Positions 44,940 through 53,486 of a stretch of 64,000 nucleotides of DNA are shown here, piece after piece; within the stretch, counting starts at the first letter, position 1, and each line of letters opens with the position of its first letter. A program made the position numbers and the translations under genes. A model generated the notes under the pieces. It saw nothing but the letters and a program-made list of their open reading frames with translations, ran no database searches and was not told where the DNA came from. This DNA comes from Pararobbsia alpina_A (lineage in GTDB: Bacteria; Pseudomonadota; Gammaproteobacteria; Burkholderiales; Burkholderiaceae). The stretch covers positions 2,480,001 through 2,544,000 of the forward strand of contig NZ_OZ221288.1 of NCBI RefSeq assembly GCF_965118125.1, given 5' to 3'.

Positions 44940-45845
44940 ATGCTTCTCTCGGACGTTCGCACCTTTCTGGCCGTCGCGTCGGCGCGGAGTTTGTCGTCTG
45001 CGGCTCGTCAGCTCAACGTCGCGCCCATGCAGGTTTCGCGGCGCATCGCGGTTCTTGAAGAAGACCTTGGGGTACGTCTGTTTCATCGCTCGACGCGAGC
45101 GTTGACGCTGACCGCGGAGGGAGAAGCTTTCGTTCCGTATGCGAAAGCGATGACCGATGCTGAACTCGGTATTCGGTCCGAACTGAGTCCGTCTCCGAAA
45201 CACGCTTCCGGGGTGCTTCGGATGACGGCCCCGACGGGCTTCGGTCAGTCCGTCGTCATGCCCATGCTTCCAAGACTATTGGAAGCGAACCCTGAGCTTC
45301 GTATTGATCTCGATCTCTCGGATCGCCTCGTCGATGTGGTGGGGCAGGGGCTGGAACTGGCGCTGCGCATTGCACCGCTGGAGGACTCGGAGTTGGTTGC
45401 GAGGCAGATTGCGCCGAATCCGCGGCTGATCTGTGCCTCTCCCGCGTACATAGCCAAGCGGGGTCGTCCGGCGACGGTGGAGGAGATTGATCAGCACCAG
45501 TGCATCAGCCTCGGTGCGGTACGACGTTGGCCTCTCGTTGTGGACGGGGTGTTGACACGAAAGAGCATCGAGGCGTACGTCACCACGACCAGTGTCGATG
45601 CCGCGCGTACGGCGGCGCTGCAAGGGCTGGGTATCGTGATGCTGAGCTACTGGGATGTGTTCAGACAGCTAGCCGATGGCTCTCTCGTGCAAATTCCGTT
45701 GAAGGACGCGGAGATGGAAAAGCTTTCGGTGTGGGCGGTCATCCCGAGTCGGCGTTATGTACCTCATCGAGTCCATGTGTTTCTTGAGGCGCTTGAGGCG
45801 GAGCTGACGCAGCTTGCAAAGACGCATATTGGGGTTGCGCGCTAG
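44940..45845 (+). CDS. LysR-family regulator (divergent to third OYE)
   Basis: 301 residues. The HTH is DVRTFLAVASARSLSSAARQLNVAPMQVSRRIAVLEEDLG and the effector domain has GVLRMTAPTGFGQSVVMPMLP and ELALRIAPLEDSELVARQI. The arrangement with the divergent OYE points to control of that gene. Its stop is 3 bp before the 16-bp repeat array at 45849. Confidence 0.88.
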   Translation: MLLSDVRTFLAVASARSLSSAARQLNVAPMQVSRRIAVLEEDLGVRLFHRSTRALTLTAEGEAFVPYAKAMTDAELGIRSELSPSPKHASGVLRMTAPTGFGQSVVMPMLPRLLEANPELRIDLDLSDRLVDVVGQGLELALRIAPLEDSELVARQIAPNPRLICASPAYIAKRGRPATVEEIDQHQCISLGAVRRWPLVVDGVLTRKSIEAYVTTTSVDAARTAALQGLGIVMLSYWDVFRQLADGSLVQIPLKDAEMEKLSVWAVIPSRRYVPHRVHVFLEALEAELTQLAKTHIGVAR

Positions 45846-45848
45846 CTC

Positions 45849-45906
45849 GTTGTACAACGCAAACGTTGTAAAACAATCTTGTTGTAAAACATTTGCGTTG
45901 TGTCGC
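45849..45906 (+). promoter_or_regulatory. Array of 16-bp phased repeats upstream of the esterase
   Basis: GTTGTACAAC at 45849, GTTGTAAAAC at 45865 and 45881, and a degenerate GTTGTGTCGC at 45897 start exactly 16 bp apart. The first copy lies in a perfect 12-bp palindrome (45848-45859). In addition CAACGCAAA (45855-45863) is the exact reverse complement of 45892-45900. The array is AT-richer than its surroundings and lies 100 bp before the esterase ATG. It looks like an iterated operator. Confidence 0.6.
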
Positions 45907-46005
45907 GGTAGGTAGCCATGCTGGTCTGGGCGTGGATAACGTCCTTGCTCAGACTAGAATGTTTTCAACCGGTCTTCACCCGGATCAACACGCAAAAGGA
46001 CTCCG

Positions 46006-47568
46006 ATGAAGTTAAGCCTCTTTGTCACAGGTGCGTTCTGCGGCCTCGTCGTGACGACGCTTGCCGCGCATGCCGACACGCCCACGGATACGCATACCGT
46101 CGCGATTCAGTCCGGTCGTGTCGCTGGTGCCGTAGCGGATGGTGTGGAATCGTTTAAGGGCATTCCGTATGCGCAGGCGCCGGTGGGGCCGCTGCGTTGG
46201 CGCGCGCCTCAACCGGTTCATCCGTGGGCTGGTGTGCGCGACGCCAGGGCATATGGCAAAGACTGTCTGCAGGAACCTTTCCCTGGCGATGCGGCGCCGC
46301 TTGGCGTAGGGCTTAGCGAGAACTGCCTGTTTATGAACGTGTGGCGTCCTGCTCAAGCTGCGGAGAAAAAGCTGCCCGTGATGGTGTGGATTTACGGCGG
46401 CGGGTTCGTCAATGGCGGTTCGTCGCCTGGCGTCTATTCTGGCAGCGAGTTTGCCAAGCAAGGCATCGTGTTCGTGAGCTTCAATTATCGTGTCGGTCGC
46501 TTTGGCTTCTTTGCGCATCCGTCATTGACGGCTGCGAATGCGGATGACGGACTCCTGGGCAACTACGGCCTCATGGATCAGATCGCGGCGCTTAAATGGG
46601 TGCAGGCCAACATCGACAAGTTCGGCGGGGATCCGGGCAACGTCACGATCTTTGGCGAGTCGGCAGGGGGCTTTTCGGTGGCGAGCCTGATCACGTCGAC
46701 ATTGACGGATGGCCTGTTTCAGCGCGCCATCATCGAGTCCGGTTCGGGACGTCACAACATCACGCCCGGACTCACGCTCAAGCAAGCCGAGAGTGCGGGC
46801 ACTGAGTTCGCCAAGGCCAACAATATCGATGGCTCGGGTGAGCAAGCGCTGAGAAAGCTGCGCAAGCTCCCTGCGAGGAAGGTCGTCAATGGCCTCAATA
46901 TGTCCACGATGCGTGTGCCGACCTACGCGGGGCCGATGATTGACGGGAAGCTCATTACGGGCGAGCCTCAGGATGTCTACGCGGCGGGGAATTTCCACAA
47001 GGTGCCTTTGATTGTCGGCGCGAATGCTGCAGATCTCGGCTTTCCGCCGAAGGTCAGTTCGGTTGACGATGCGCTGGCACCTTTAGGCGCGGCAAAAAAG
47101 GAGGCAGCGCGAAGTGCCTATGCCCCGACGGGCAGTGCCAAGCCCGATGACGTCGCGATGGAGATCGCGAGCGATCAGTTCATGGTCGAGCCTGCGCGAT
47201 TCGTAGCGCGTACGTTTAGCGGAGCCGGGGCACCGACCTGGGAATACCGGTTCGGGTATGTGGCCGACTCGATGAAGCAGCAATGGCCAGGCGCCGTGCA
47301 TGCGAGCGAGATTCCGTATGCCTTCGACACGCTTCACGCTCGCTACGCCAATGCAGTCACGGCACAAGACAGTGCCATGGCCCAGCAGATGCATGCCTAT
47401 TGGGTGAATTTCGCAAAGAATGGCGATCCGAACGGCGCGGGCTTGCCGCAATGGACGCGCTACTCGACGCAGGAAGACAAGCTGCTCTGGTTCGCTCCCG
47501 AAGGTGCGTCGAAAACGTCTGAGATGACTGATCCGTGGAAGGCGCGTCTTGACGTGGTTGCGCCTTGA
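46006..47568 (+). CDS. Secreted carboxylesterase, type B
   Basis: 520 residues with a signal peptide (SLFVTGAFCGLVVTTLAAHA). The alpha/beta-hydrolase of the carboxylesterase/para-nitrobenzyl esterase family shows the N-terminal signature SFKGIPYAQAPVGPLRWRAP, the oxyanion hole GGGFVNGG and the nucleophile Ser219 in GESAGGFS. The catalytic His lies in VHASEIPYAF. It hydrolyses esters of unknown identity, probably in the periplasm. The gene is preceded by the 16-bp repeat array and seems monocistronic. Confidence 0.92.
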   Translation: MKLSLFVTGAFCGLVVTTLAAHADTPTDTHTVAIQSGRVAGAVADGVESFKGIPYAQAPVGPLRWRAPQPVHPWAGVRDARAYGKDCLQEPFPGDAAPLGVGLSENCLFMNVWRPAQAAEKKLPVMVWIYGGGFVNGGSSPGVYSGSEFAKQGIVFVSFNYRVGRFGFFAHPSLTAANADDGLLGNYGLMDQIAALKWVQANIDKFGGDPGNVTIFGESAGGFSVASLITSTLTDGLFQRAIIESGSGRHNITPGLTLKQAESAGTEFAKANNIDGSGEQALRKLRKLPARKVVNGLNMSTMRVPTYAGPMIDGKLITGEPQDVYAAGNFHKVPLIVGANAADLGFPPKVSSVDDALAPLGAAKKEAARSAYAPTGSAKPDDVAMEIASDQFMVEPARFVARTFSGAGAPTWEYRFGYVADSMKQQWPGAVHASEIPYAFDTLHARYANAVTAQDSAMAQQMHAYWVNFAKNGDPNGAGLPQWTRYSTQEDKLLWFAPEGASKTSEMTDPWKARLDVVAP

Positions 47569-47628
47569 ATGAGCCATGCGCGTCGTGTGACTCGAACTCG
47601 GATCAAGTCATTCGACGCGCTGGCGACA

Positions 47629-47934
47629 TCAACTCGGGAACAAGTGCGAAGAGTGCGTGACTGCGGCACCCGCTCTCATGCAGGCCGTGACGAGCGCGGC
47701 CTCTGCCAATTGCTCATCTGTTGCTCCTGCGTCCCGCGCTGCCTTGGTGTGGAGTTCGATGCAATAGGGGCACTGCGTGGTCAACGCCACGGCGACGGCC
47801 ATCAGTTGCTTGTTCAGCACTGAGATCGCCCCATCCTCAAAGGCCGCGTCGTTAAACGCCCAGAAAGCCTTGGCTGTCTTCGCAGCATTCTTATCAAGGT
47901 TCTTCAGGCGGCTCAGGTTTTTCATGTCAAACAT
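47629..47934 (-). CDS. AhpD-like carboxymuconolactone decarboxylase family protein
   Basis: 101 residues, one CMD domain. The redox motif is CPYCIELH (Cys-x-x-Cys-x-x-x-His), as in AhpD-like peroxidases, preceded by LMAVAVALTTQ. AAGGAG lies 8 bp before ATG 47934. Proteins of this size act as thiol-dependent peroxidase partners or detoxification enzymes; the substrate is unknown. An ATAC-N4-GTAT palindrome lies about 150 bp upstream of its start, at 48084. Confidence 0.88.
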   Translation of the reverse strand: MFDMKNLSRLKNLDKNAAKTAKAFWAFNDAAFEDGAISVLNKQLMAVAVALTTQCPYCIELHTKAARDAGATDEQLAEAALVTACMRAGAAVTHSSHLFPS

Positions 47935-48083
47935 GTCTGCTACTCCTTGTGCACCAACGGGACCTAAGGAGGTTTCCCCAGGCGTCCCACTGCTTTCGCT
48001 TAGCCACCGGCAATGACTGGATTCCTATGAAGGGAAATCCCGGTCAAATCATAGCGTCGCGAATCGCGCCTGAGACGCCGGCG

Positions 48084-48095
48084 ATACTTACGTAT
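48084..48095. promoter_or_regulatory. Predicted operator ATAC-N4-GTAT (site 1)
   Basis: ATACTTACGTAT, flanked GCG...AGCGC, lies in the 380-bp gap between the divergent AhpD-like and DUF417 genes. A near match ATACCTGAGTAC is at 48167-48178. It shares its form with six other intergenic sites up to 61.4 kb. The rest of the gap holds nothing else I can support. Confidence 0.6.
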
Positions 48096-48314
48096 AGCGC
48101 TGCTGACTAAGTTGCATGGGAGCCCCTGTTTGAACGCTAAAGCGGGGCGGAGCATGACGGCCTTCTATACCTGAGTACAGTAGTGAAACCGAGTTGACGA
48201 ACATAGACTTTGAAGGGTGTCAAAGTCGATCTGACGCCTGGACGATGCACGTCGAATGCATCGTCATTCAATCTATTTTTCGTGGTTAGCCAACTCGATC
48301 TGGAGGAGAGGTCC

Positions 48315-48821
48315 ATGCTTTCTTCTTTTAGAATTGCCGAGCGATCGGACCCGTCATTCTGGTCCGTCGCGGTCTTGCGATGGGCGCTTGTGATCGTTTT
48401 TCTCTGGTTCGGCTGCATGAAGTTCACCAGCTACGAAGCGCATGGAATTTCGCCGTTTATCGAGCACAGTCCGATCATGAGCTGGCTTCATGCGTTGCTC
48501 GGCGTGCAAGGCGCGAGCGATGTGGTCGGACTGCTTGAGCTTTCGACGGCGGTTGCGCTTGTGTTGGGTTCCTTTATTCCGCTTTTTTCGGCCTTGGGCG
48601 CGGCCATGTCCTGCGCGACCTTTCTGATTACGCTGTCGTTCATGCTCTCGACGCCGGGTGTCGCGGCGGCGCCGGCCGGCGGATTCCCGGCGATCTCCGG
48701 CGACATCGGTCAGTTCCTGCTCAAGGACGTGGTTTCGCTTGCTGCGTCGGCTTGCTTGTTGATGAAGTCGATCGTGCCTCAAACGGTGGGCGCGAAATCG
48801 CCGGTGGCGTCGACGACGTAA
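48315..48821 (+). CDS. DUF417 membrane protein (RclC/YkgB-like)
   Basis: 168-residue inner-membrane protein of the DUF417 family, to which E. coli RclC (YkgB) of the reactive-chlorine resistance locus belongs. It has four membrane segments (ALVIVFLWFGCMKFTSYEA, LLELSTAVALVLGSFIPLF, AAMSCATFLITLSFMLSTPG and the last near VVSLAASACLLM). FWFGCMKFTSYEAHGI-like and KDVVSLA sequences are family hallmarks. GGAGGAGAG precedes ATG 48315; the extension to 48210 crosses that site. Membrane defence against HOCl is inferred from the family. Confidence 0.85.
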   Translation: MLSSFRIAERSDPSFWSVAVLRWALVIVFLWFGCMKFTSYEAHGISPFIEHSPIMSWLHALLGVQGASDVVGLLELSTAVALVLGSFIPLFSALGAAMSCATFLITLSFMLSTPGVAAAPAGGFPAISGDIGQFLLKDVVSLAASACLLMKSIVPQTVGAKSPVASTT

Positions 48822-49050
48822 TGGCTCGAGCAGTTAGCGGGGCGAAGAGGTTGGAACAGATCGAAACGCCGATCGGGGCTGCAACGCCCCAATCGGCTCG
48901 GCGTCCGTCGATGGCTCAATCTGTCGCCCGATTTTGTCACCCGATGTAACGCTACGCTTGGTGCCTCGGCACGCGCGCGGTAGCCGGACAGCATACGAAT
49001 GTCGCGTCTGGAGATACGCGGCTTGGCTACGGGTGTTTGCGCAGCACGCG

Positions 49051-49869
49051 TTACTTCGACATGCCAACGCCCGTAAAGAGACCTTGCAATCTCGGCCGCG
49101 GCATCGGGTTCTCCATCAGTGGGTCCGATTGCCCTGCTTCGAGGAATGCTTCGGCCAACGTGGCAGCCTTTGCCCAGATCGCCTGCGAGATGGCTGCACC
49201 AAGGCTCAACCGGCGTACGCCTAGCTTGCCGAGCTCGTCAGCGACGGCCAATCCCTTCCACGTCAGCACATTCAGCGGCAGCGTGATCTCGCTTGCGATG
49301 GTTTGAATGTCTTCCGGGCGATGGAGCGCTGGCACAAACAAGCCGTCGGCACCGGCCGATGCATATAGCGCACCGCGTGTAATCGATTCTTCGACCTGCA
49401 TCGGGGCCGTGACGAGTTGCGCGAGGAACACATCGGTTCGCGCGTTGACGAAAATGTCGGCCCCTGCGTGCACGGTGGCGGTTTTGATGGCTTCGATCTT
49501 CGCGGCAAGCAAGCTCGGCGAGTCCGACCCGTCCTCGATGTTCACACCTGCCACGCCCGCATCGATCAGCCGCTTGACGTGCGTCGCGACCACTCCCGGA
49601 TCATCACTGAAGCCGTGCTCGATATCGACGGAAAGCGGCACGCGAAGCACGCGCGTCATGCGGGTCACGACACCCAGTGCCTCGCCGGCCGGCAGGATGC
49701 GCCCATCGGGATAGCCGAGCGCCCAGGCCATGCCTGCGCTTGTTGTGCCGATTGCGTGGGCGCCAAGGCTTTCGAAAAGCCGCGCGCTGCCGGCATCCCA
49801 GGCGTTGACAAGCCGAAGTGGAAGAGGACCCGTGTGCAATGCACGAAATGCTTGGGATTGATTGGACAT
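49051..49869 (-). CDS. Isocitrate lyase/PEP mutase family protein
   Basis: 272 residues. The PEP mutase/isocitrate lyase barrel shows LVNAWDAGSARLFESLG, TTSAGMAWALGYPDG, SVDIEHGFSDDP, GVNIEDGSDS and NARTDVFL. This is the usual oxaloacetase/methylisocitrate lyase-like group that acts on 2-oxo or 2-hydroxy acids with Mg2+. The exact C-C or P-C bond is not predictable. ATG 49869 (MSNQSQAFRALHTG) is the usual start; upstream sequence on this frame is unrelated. The ogt gene lies 88 bp upstream on the same strand. Confidence 0.88.
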   Translation of the reverse strand: MSNQSQAFRALHTGPLPLRLVNAWDAGSARLFESLGAHAIGTTSAGMAWALGYPDGRILPAGEALGVVTRMTRVLRVPLSVDIEHGFSDDPGVVATHVKRLIDAGVAGVNIEDGSDSPSLLAAKIEAIKTATVHAGADIFVNARTDVFLAQLVTAPMQVEESITRGALYASAGADGLFVPALHRPEDIQTIASEITLPLNVLTWKGLAVADELGKLGVRRLSLGAAISQAIWAKAATLAEAFLEAGQSDPLMENPMPRPRLQGLFTGVGMSK

Positions 49870-49957
49870 ACCAAACTCCAACAACAGAGAGGAAATAAGG
49901 CAAGGCTGGCGCGCGGACGGCACGGGCCTGCCGCGCCGTTGTATTGCGGGGGGCGCA

Positions 49958-50560
49958 TCAGGCGTCGACGTACGCATCGTCGGTGCAAAAGAGGGTGGCT
50001 TGCGCGTTCGAGCGCGAAGCGGGCAGTACTTTTCCGTTGGCCGTGACGTCTTCGTGTCGGGCCGATTCGAGACGCGCAAGATCACGCGTCTCGAGTGCGA
50101 GCAAATAGTTTTTTGCCTGGAGACCGCCGGCGAATCCGGTGAGCTGGCCACCGGAACCAATGACTCGATGGCAAGGCGCGACGATCGAGATCGGGTTCTT
50201 ACCGTTGGCAGCGCCGACCGCGCGCACGGCCTTCGGATTGCCGACTTGTACCGCGATCTGCAGGTAGCTTCGCGTCTCTCCGTAGGGAATGGTCAGCAAT
50301 GCGTGCCAGACTTTTTTCTGAAAGTCGGTGCCCTTGAAATCCAGCGGCACATCGAAATGCGAGCGACGGCCGGCAAAGTATTCCTGAAGTTGACGCTCCA
50401 CCTCTTCGAGCATGGGGGTGCTGTCAACCTCAACCATCTCACCAAGCCGCACGCGATCGGGCCGTTCGGTCTCCCACAGGATCGCAGCAAGGCGCTCGTC
50501 GTTGAGAATGACTTTAAGTTTGCCGAGTGGGGAGTCAACGTACTTGTAAACGTAGGCCAT
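49958..50560 (-). CDS. ogt: Methylated-DNA-protein-cysteine methyltransferase (Ogt-type)
   Basis: 200-residue O6-alkylguanine repair protein. The acceptor Cys130 is in IVAPCHRVIG, the Arg finger is in AVRAVGAANGKNP, and the DNA-binding helix region is FQKKVWHALLTIPYGETRSY. It lacks the Ada regulatory N-terminus, so Ogt is the better name. The C-terminal 35 residues extend beyond the usual end. It lies in a minus-strand run with HiPIP upstream and the PEP mutase-like gene downstream, near alkA, suggesting alkylation stress. Confidence 0.93.
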   Translation of the reverse strand: MAYVYKYVDSPLGKLKVILNDERLAAILWETERPDRVRLGEMVEVDSTPMLEEVERQLQEYFAGRRSHFDVPLDFKGTDFQKKVWHALLTIPYGETRSYLQIAVQVGNPKAVRAVGAANGKNPISIVAPCHRVIGSGGQLTGFAGGLQAKNYLLALETRDLARLESARHEDVTANGKVLPASRSNAQATLFCTDDAYVDA

Positions 50561-50591
50561 GGCGATTTCTTCGAAGATGGGCGTCGATCAG

Positions 50592-50643
50592 CGTCATACG
50601 GGGCGCCGGCACGGGATGGTATCCGGTGCCAGCGCGCATGACG
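50592..50643. terminator. Long imperfect hairpin between HiPIP and ogt
   Basis: CGTCAT (50592-50597) to ATGACG (50638-50643) enclose a near-symmetric core: GGCAC-g-GGAT (50608-50617) against ATCC-g-GTGCC (50621-50630), loop GGT. On the minus strand it follows the HiPIP stop by about 60 bp. It is probably the HiPIP terminator or an RNA structure in the ogt leader. Confidence 0.45.
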
Positions 50644-50701
50644 TTATTGTGTGGGTTCTCGCTGTGCAGGAAGTCCCGGATACGACGCGCTAAGTCCGGA
50701 A

Positions 50702-51016
50702 TCAGGCCGCTTTCTTGATGTAACTGTTGCACCACCCTTTCCCGGACACACGCTTCGTGCCGAAAAGCGGGCAGGGCGCGGTGGGGTCCGCAGCTGCGCC
50801 TTGATAAAACTGACAGGTCGAACACATTTGACCGGACGCATACTTCGGGTACTTGGCCTTGTCGACCGTAGTCGCATCGGCCCGATAGCCGAGGGCCTGT
50901 GCATTCGAGTCCGACTCGGACACCATCGCGTCGTCGGAAAGGGCAACGCGCGGCAAGCTGAGCGATGCGGACAGCATCGCGGTAGTCACGAGAAACTGGC
51001 GGCGATTAGACGGCAT
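50702..51016 (-). CDS. High-potential iron-sulfur protein (HiPIP), Tat-exported
   Basis: 104 residues. A Tat signal (SNRRQFLVTTAML) is followed by a mature domain with four cysteines in MCSTCQFYQG, APCPLFG and GKGWCNSY that bind one [4Fe-4S]. HiPIPs carry electrons in the periplasm. ATG 51016 places the twin-Arg at the correct position; the longer frame from 51088 lacks this logic. The DUF1993 gene lies 93 bp upstream, same strand. Confidence 0.92.
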   Translation of the reverse strand: MPSNRRQFLVTTAMLSASLSLPRVALSDDAMVSESDSNAQALGYRADATTVDKAKYPKYASGQMCSTCQFYQGAAADPTAPCPLFGTKRVSGKGWCNSYIKKAA

Positions 51017-51109
51017 GGGCAACTCCAGCAAAGGCATTTGAGCGGGTGCGGCGGGCTCACGCGAGAACGCGACGTAACCCTGCCGCACGGTGGCGCATCG
51101 AGTCTGCTT

Positions 51110-51628
51110 TCAGGGATAGTCTGCGTAGCTTCCCAGGAAGTCGGCCTTGCCGATCGGCACGCCGTTGTGTCGCAGGATGTTGTAGGCCGTGGTGACGTGA
51201 AAGAAGAAGTTCTGAACGCCGAACATGAGCAGGTAGTCGTCGCCGCGAAACTCCTTGGGCGCGCCATCGACCTTGATCGTCACGGCACGCGACGCGCTGT
51301 CTTCCAGGCGCTCCGGCTTGAGACTCAAGAGATAGTCCGTCGACCGATCAATGCGTTCGCGAAGCTGCGCAAAGGTCGACTCCGTCGGATCGAAGCGCGG
51401 GGCCTCTACGCCCGAGAGGCGTTCGCCGGACAGGCGCGCCGTATCGGTGGCAAATTGGATCTGGCCAGAAAACGGCATCATGTCTTCGAACAGCCGCGCT
51501 TCGATCAGCGTGCGCTCTTCGAGGCCCTTGAGCTTTGCGTATTCCTCGCCCTTGACGATCAGGGAGCTCAGCACAGACAGGCCGCGCACAAGCACTGGAA
51601 TGGATGCGCGGTACATGGAAACGCTCAC
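51110..51628 (-). CDS. DUF1993 family protein
   Basis: 172 residues from GTG 51628. DUF1993 belongs to the DinB-like four-helix-bundle group; function is unknown. The sequence begins MSVSMYRASIPVLVRGLSVL, close to the family's usual MSxSMYxASVPxFxRGL, and includes VQNFFFHVTTAYNILRHNGVPIG near the end with a conserved His. GTG is chosen over ATG 51616 because AAGGAGG lies at correct spacing upstream and the family start fits. Two ATAC-N4-GTAT palindromes lie 105-156 bp upstream. Confidence 0.85.
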   Translation of the reverse strand: MSVSMYRASIPVLVRGLSVLSSLIVKGEEYAKLKGLEERTLIEARLFEDMMPFSGQIQFATDTARLSGERLSGVEAPRFDPTESTFAQLRERIDRSTDYLLSLKPERLEDSASRAVTIKVDGAPKEFRGDDYLLMFGVQNFFFHVTTAYNILRHNGVPIGKADFLGSYADYP

Positions 51629-51732
51629 GATTCGGACCCTCCTTCGGGTGGTCAATGCCAGCACATTTGCAGGCTTGCTCTATTGAAGGAAATCCGGTTC
51701 GGGATAGCAATGGTCGGAAGGGACGATTGGCT

Positions 51733-51784
51733 ATACAGAAGTATCGCGATGAACCCGGCGCCGCTTCACGTTATACGCACGTAT
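51733..51784. promoter_or_regulatory. Pair of predicted operators ATAC-N4-GTAT (sites 2 and 3)
   Basis: ATACAGAAGTAT at 51733-51744 and ATACGCACGTAT at 51773-51784, 40 bp apart (about four helical turns), upstream of the DUF1993-HiPIP unit. Both are followed by CG. A further inverted repeat GTATCG-AAAG-CGATAC overlaps the second (51781-51796). The rest of the 350-bp gap between DUF1993 and the RidA-like gene holds no gene I can support. Confidence 0.65.
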
Positions 51785-51978
51785 CGAAAGCGATACGTTG
51801 GCGCGTTTGAAGGCGCCGCGCCGCTTCCGCGATGCGGCTTATGCGATGCGGGTTGCGCGTTGCGGGGTGCTGATGGCTGCTACAACGTCGGCGTGCTCAG
51901 GCAAAGGCGACGCGTCCGGTTTTGTGTGAGGCGGAAGCACCGCTTGAGCGGATGCTTCCGACACGTATGCGCCTGGGA

Positions 51979-52371
51979 TCAGTCTGCTTTCTTGGCAGCA
52001 ATGACTTCAATCTCGACGAGCACTTCGGGCCAGATGAGTCCGGGGATGATTTGCAGCATGAACGCCGGCTCATAGCCCTTCAGAAATTCCTTGCGGACTT
52101 TGGCGTAGTCGCCGACATACTTCGCATCGAGCAGCGAGGTGGTCACCTTGACGATATCCGTCACATCCATCCCGGCCTTGTTCAGGATGGCCATGATGTT
52201 TTCCCAGGCTTGCTGTGATTGACCGGTAATGTCCGGCGGCAACGTGCCATCGGGATGCAGGCCAGGCGTGCCCGCTGTAAACAGCCATCGTTGATTCGGA
52301 CCGACTTCGGTGGCATCGCTATAGACGCCGATCTGGCTCGAGACGCCAATCTTGTGGAGCGTGTGGGACAT
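51979..52371 (-). CDS. RidA/YjgF-family protein without the conserved arginine
   Basis: 130 residues of the Rid fold (RWLFTAGTPGLHPDGTLP, QSQQAWENIMAILNKAGM, DIVKVTTSLLDAKYVGDYAKV, EVLVEIEVIAAKKAD). RidA deaminates reactive enamines and needs an Arg in a PARxxV-type segment; here that place reads EPAFMLQIIPG, without Arg. It is therefore probably a non-deaminase member. ATG 52371 (MSHTLHK) is the family-like start. The CMD gene lies 187 bp upstream, same strand. Confidence 0.85.
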   Translation of the reverse strand: MSHTLHKIGVSSQIGVYSDATEVGPNQRWLFTAGTPGLHPDGTLPPDITGQSQQAWENIMAILNKAGMDVTDIVKVTTSLLDAKYVGDYAKVRKEFLKGYEPAFMLQIIPGLIWPEVLVEIEVIAAKKAD

Positions 52372-52558
52372 GATCAGAAACCTTTGGAATCGAACGGCGC
52401 GTCGATCTATCTGGGTCAAGCGCGCCTGGGTGAAAGAATGCGGTCGTGTTCGAGCGTCATGAGTCCATACACACCGTGCCGCGCCAGCGCACGGATGCCG
52501 CGCGCAGTGTGCAGGGACCTGACGTTGACGATCGAACACACGACTTGATGCAAGTGCC

Positions 52559-53110
52559 TCAGGCAGTTGCCCCGAGTTCCACGTCGACAGCGGGGAAGTC
52601 CACGTCCGGGTCGATCGCGTTGTTGATGAAATTGGTCAGCAGGAACTGAGCGCAGAGGGAAATGATCTCGATGATCTCGGCGTCGGTGTACCCCGCTGAG
52701 CGCAAGCCGATGACATCTTCGGCCGGCACCTTGCCACGAAGCTCGACGAGCTTTTTGGCGAATGCAGCGGCGGCGTGTTCCTTCGGATCCGCAGCCTTGC
52801 CCTGGCGTCCGAGCAGAATTTCTTCGGGCGTCATCTTCGACAGGCCGCTCGTGTAGGTGTGGGCCGAAAGGCAGTATTGGCATCCGTTGACTTGCGATAC
52901 GGCCAGAGAAATCAAATGACGGGTACGGACGTTGAGCGTCTTGGCCAGTGAGCCCTGGAGATGGCGCACGCCATCGAGCGCGTTGGGGCTCAGCGACAGA
53001 ATGCTGAACATGTTCGGGACGCGTCCGCCGAGCGTCTTCTTGAGCTGATCGTAAATCGCGTGCGATGCTTCGGGAATCTCTTCGCGGGTCGGGACGGGAA
53101 TCAGTGACAT
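52559..53110 (-). CDS. Carboxymuconolactone decarboxylase/AhpD-like protein
   Basis: 183-residue peroxidase-related protein. The CMD domain carries LISLAVSQVNGCQYCLSAH (Cys-x-x-Cys-x-x-x-His) and a second half with AGYTDAEIIEIISLCAQFLLTNFINN. This fits the longer AhpD-like group that occurs with oxidative-stress genes. The ATG at 53110 (MSLIPVPTREEI) agrees with the family. An ATAC-N4-GTAT palindrome lies 314 bp upstream. Confidence 0.88.
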   Translation of the reverse strand: MSLIPVPTREEIPEASHAIYDQLKKTLGGRVPNMFSILSLSPNALDGVRHLQGSLAKTLNVRTRHLISLAVSQVNGCQYCLSAHTYTSGLSKMTPEEILLGRQGKAADPKEHAAAAFAKKLVELRGKVPAEDVIGLRSAGYTDAEIIEIISLCAQFLLTNFINNAIDPDVDFPAVDVELGATA

Positions 53111-53423
53111 TTAAAGCTCCATTGAGTTGAGAGCGTTGCGCGCTCCACAGGATCAATATCTGCGACCTTCTCAAACGTCTTGGATCGACAAGGTCGCGCT
53201 AAGCAAAGCAGGCAAGGATTCTTGGAAACCGCTAAGAGTGAATGCCTGTTCAACAGTTGCTATCGTAGGCGTGCCGACCCAACAGAAAGTCCGGCGATTG
53301 TGTCTTTGATCCTTGTTCGTGAATCGAAGGGCCGGCACAGGGTGCGCGGCTCAACAGAGCGAACGGGTGCGGAACGCGAAGCGTTCGGAGGGAAGCTTAG
53401 AAAGGGGGGCGTCGCGCTGCAAT

Positions 53424-53435
53424 ATACATACGTAT
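53424..53435. promoter_or_regulatory. Predicted operator ATAC-N4-GTAT (site 4)
   Basis: ATACATACGTAT, followed by AGCG, lies in the 376-bp gap between the CMD gene (start 53110, minus) and the alkA stop (53487). A partial second half (CGAACGTATCG) follows at 53442-53452. Nothing else in this gap is supported as a gene. Confidence 0.55.
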
Positions 53436-53486
53436 AGCGCGCGAACGTATCGTGAATGGAAAGACCCGGTCGGAGTTCCCGGGTGG

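Noticed and set aside
47569..47823. 84-aa plus-strand frame after the esterase gene
   Set aside because: Antisense to the clear AhpD-like gene and without family likeness.
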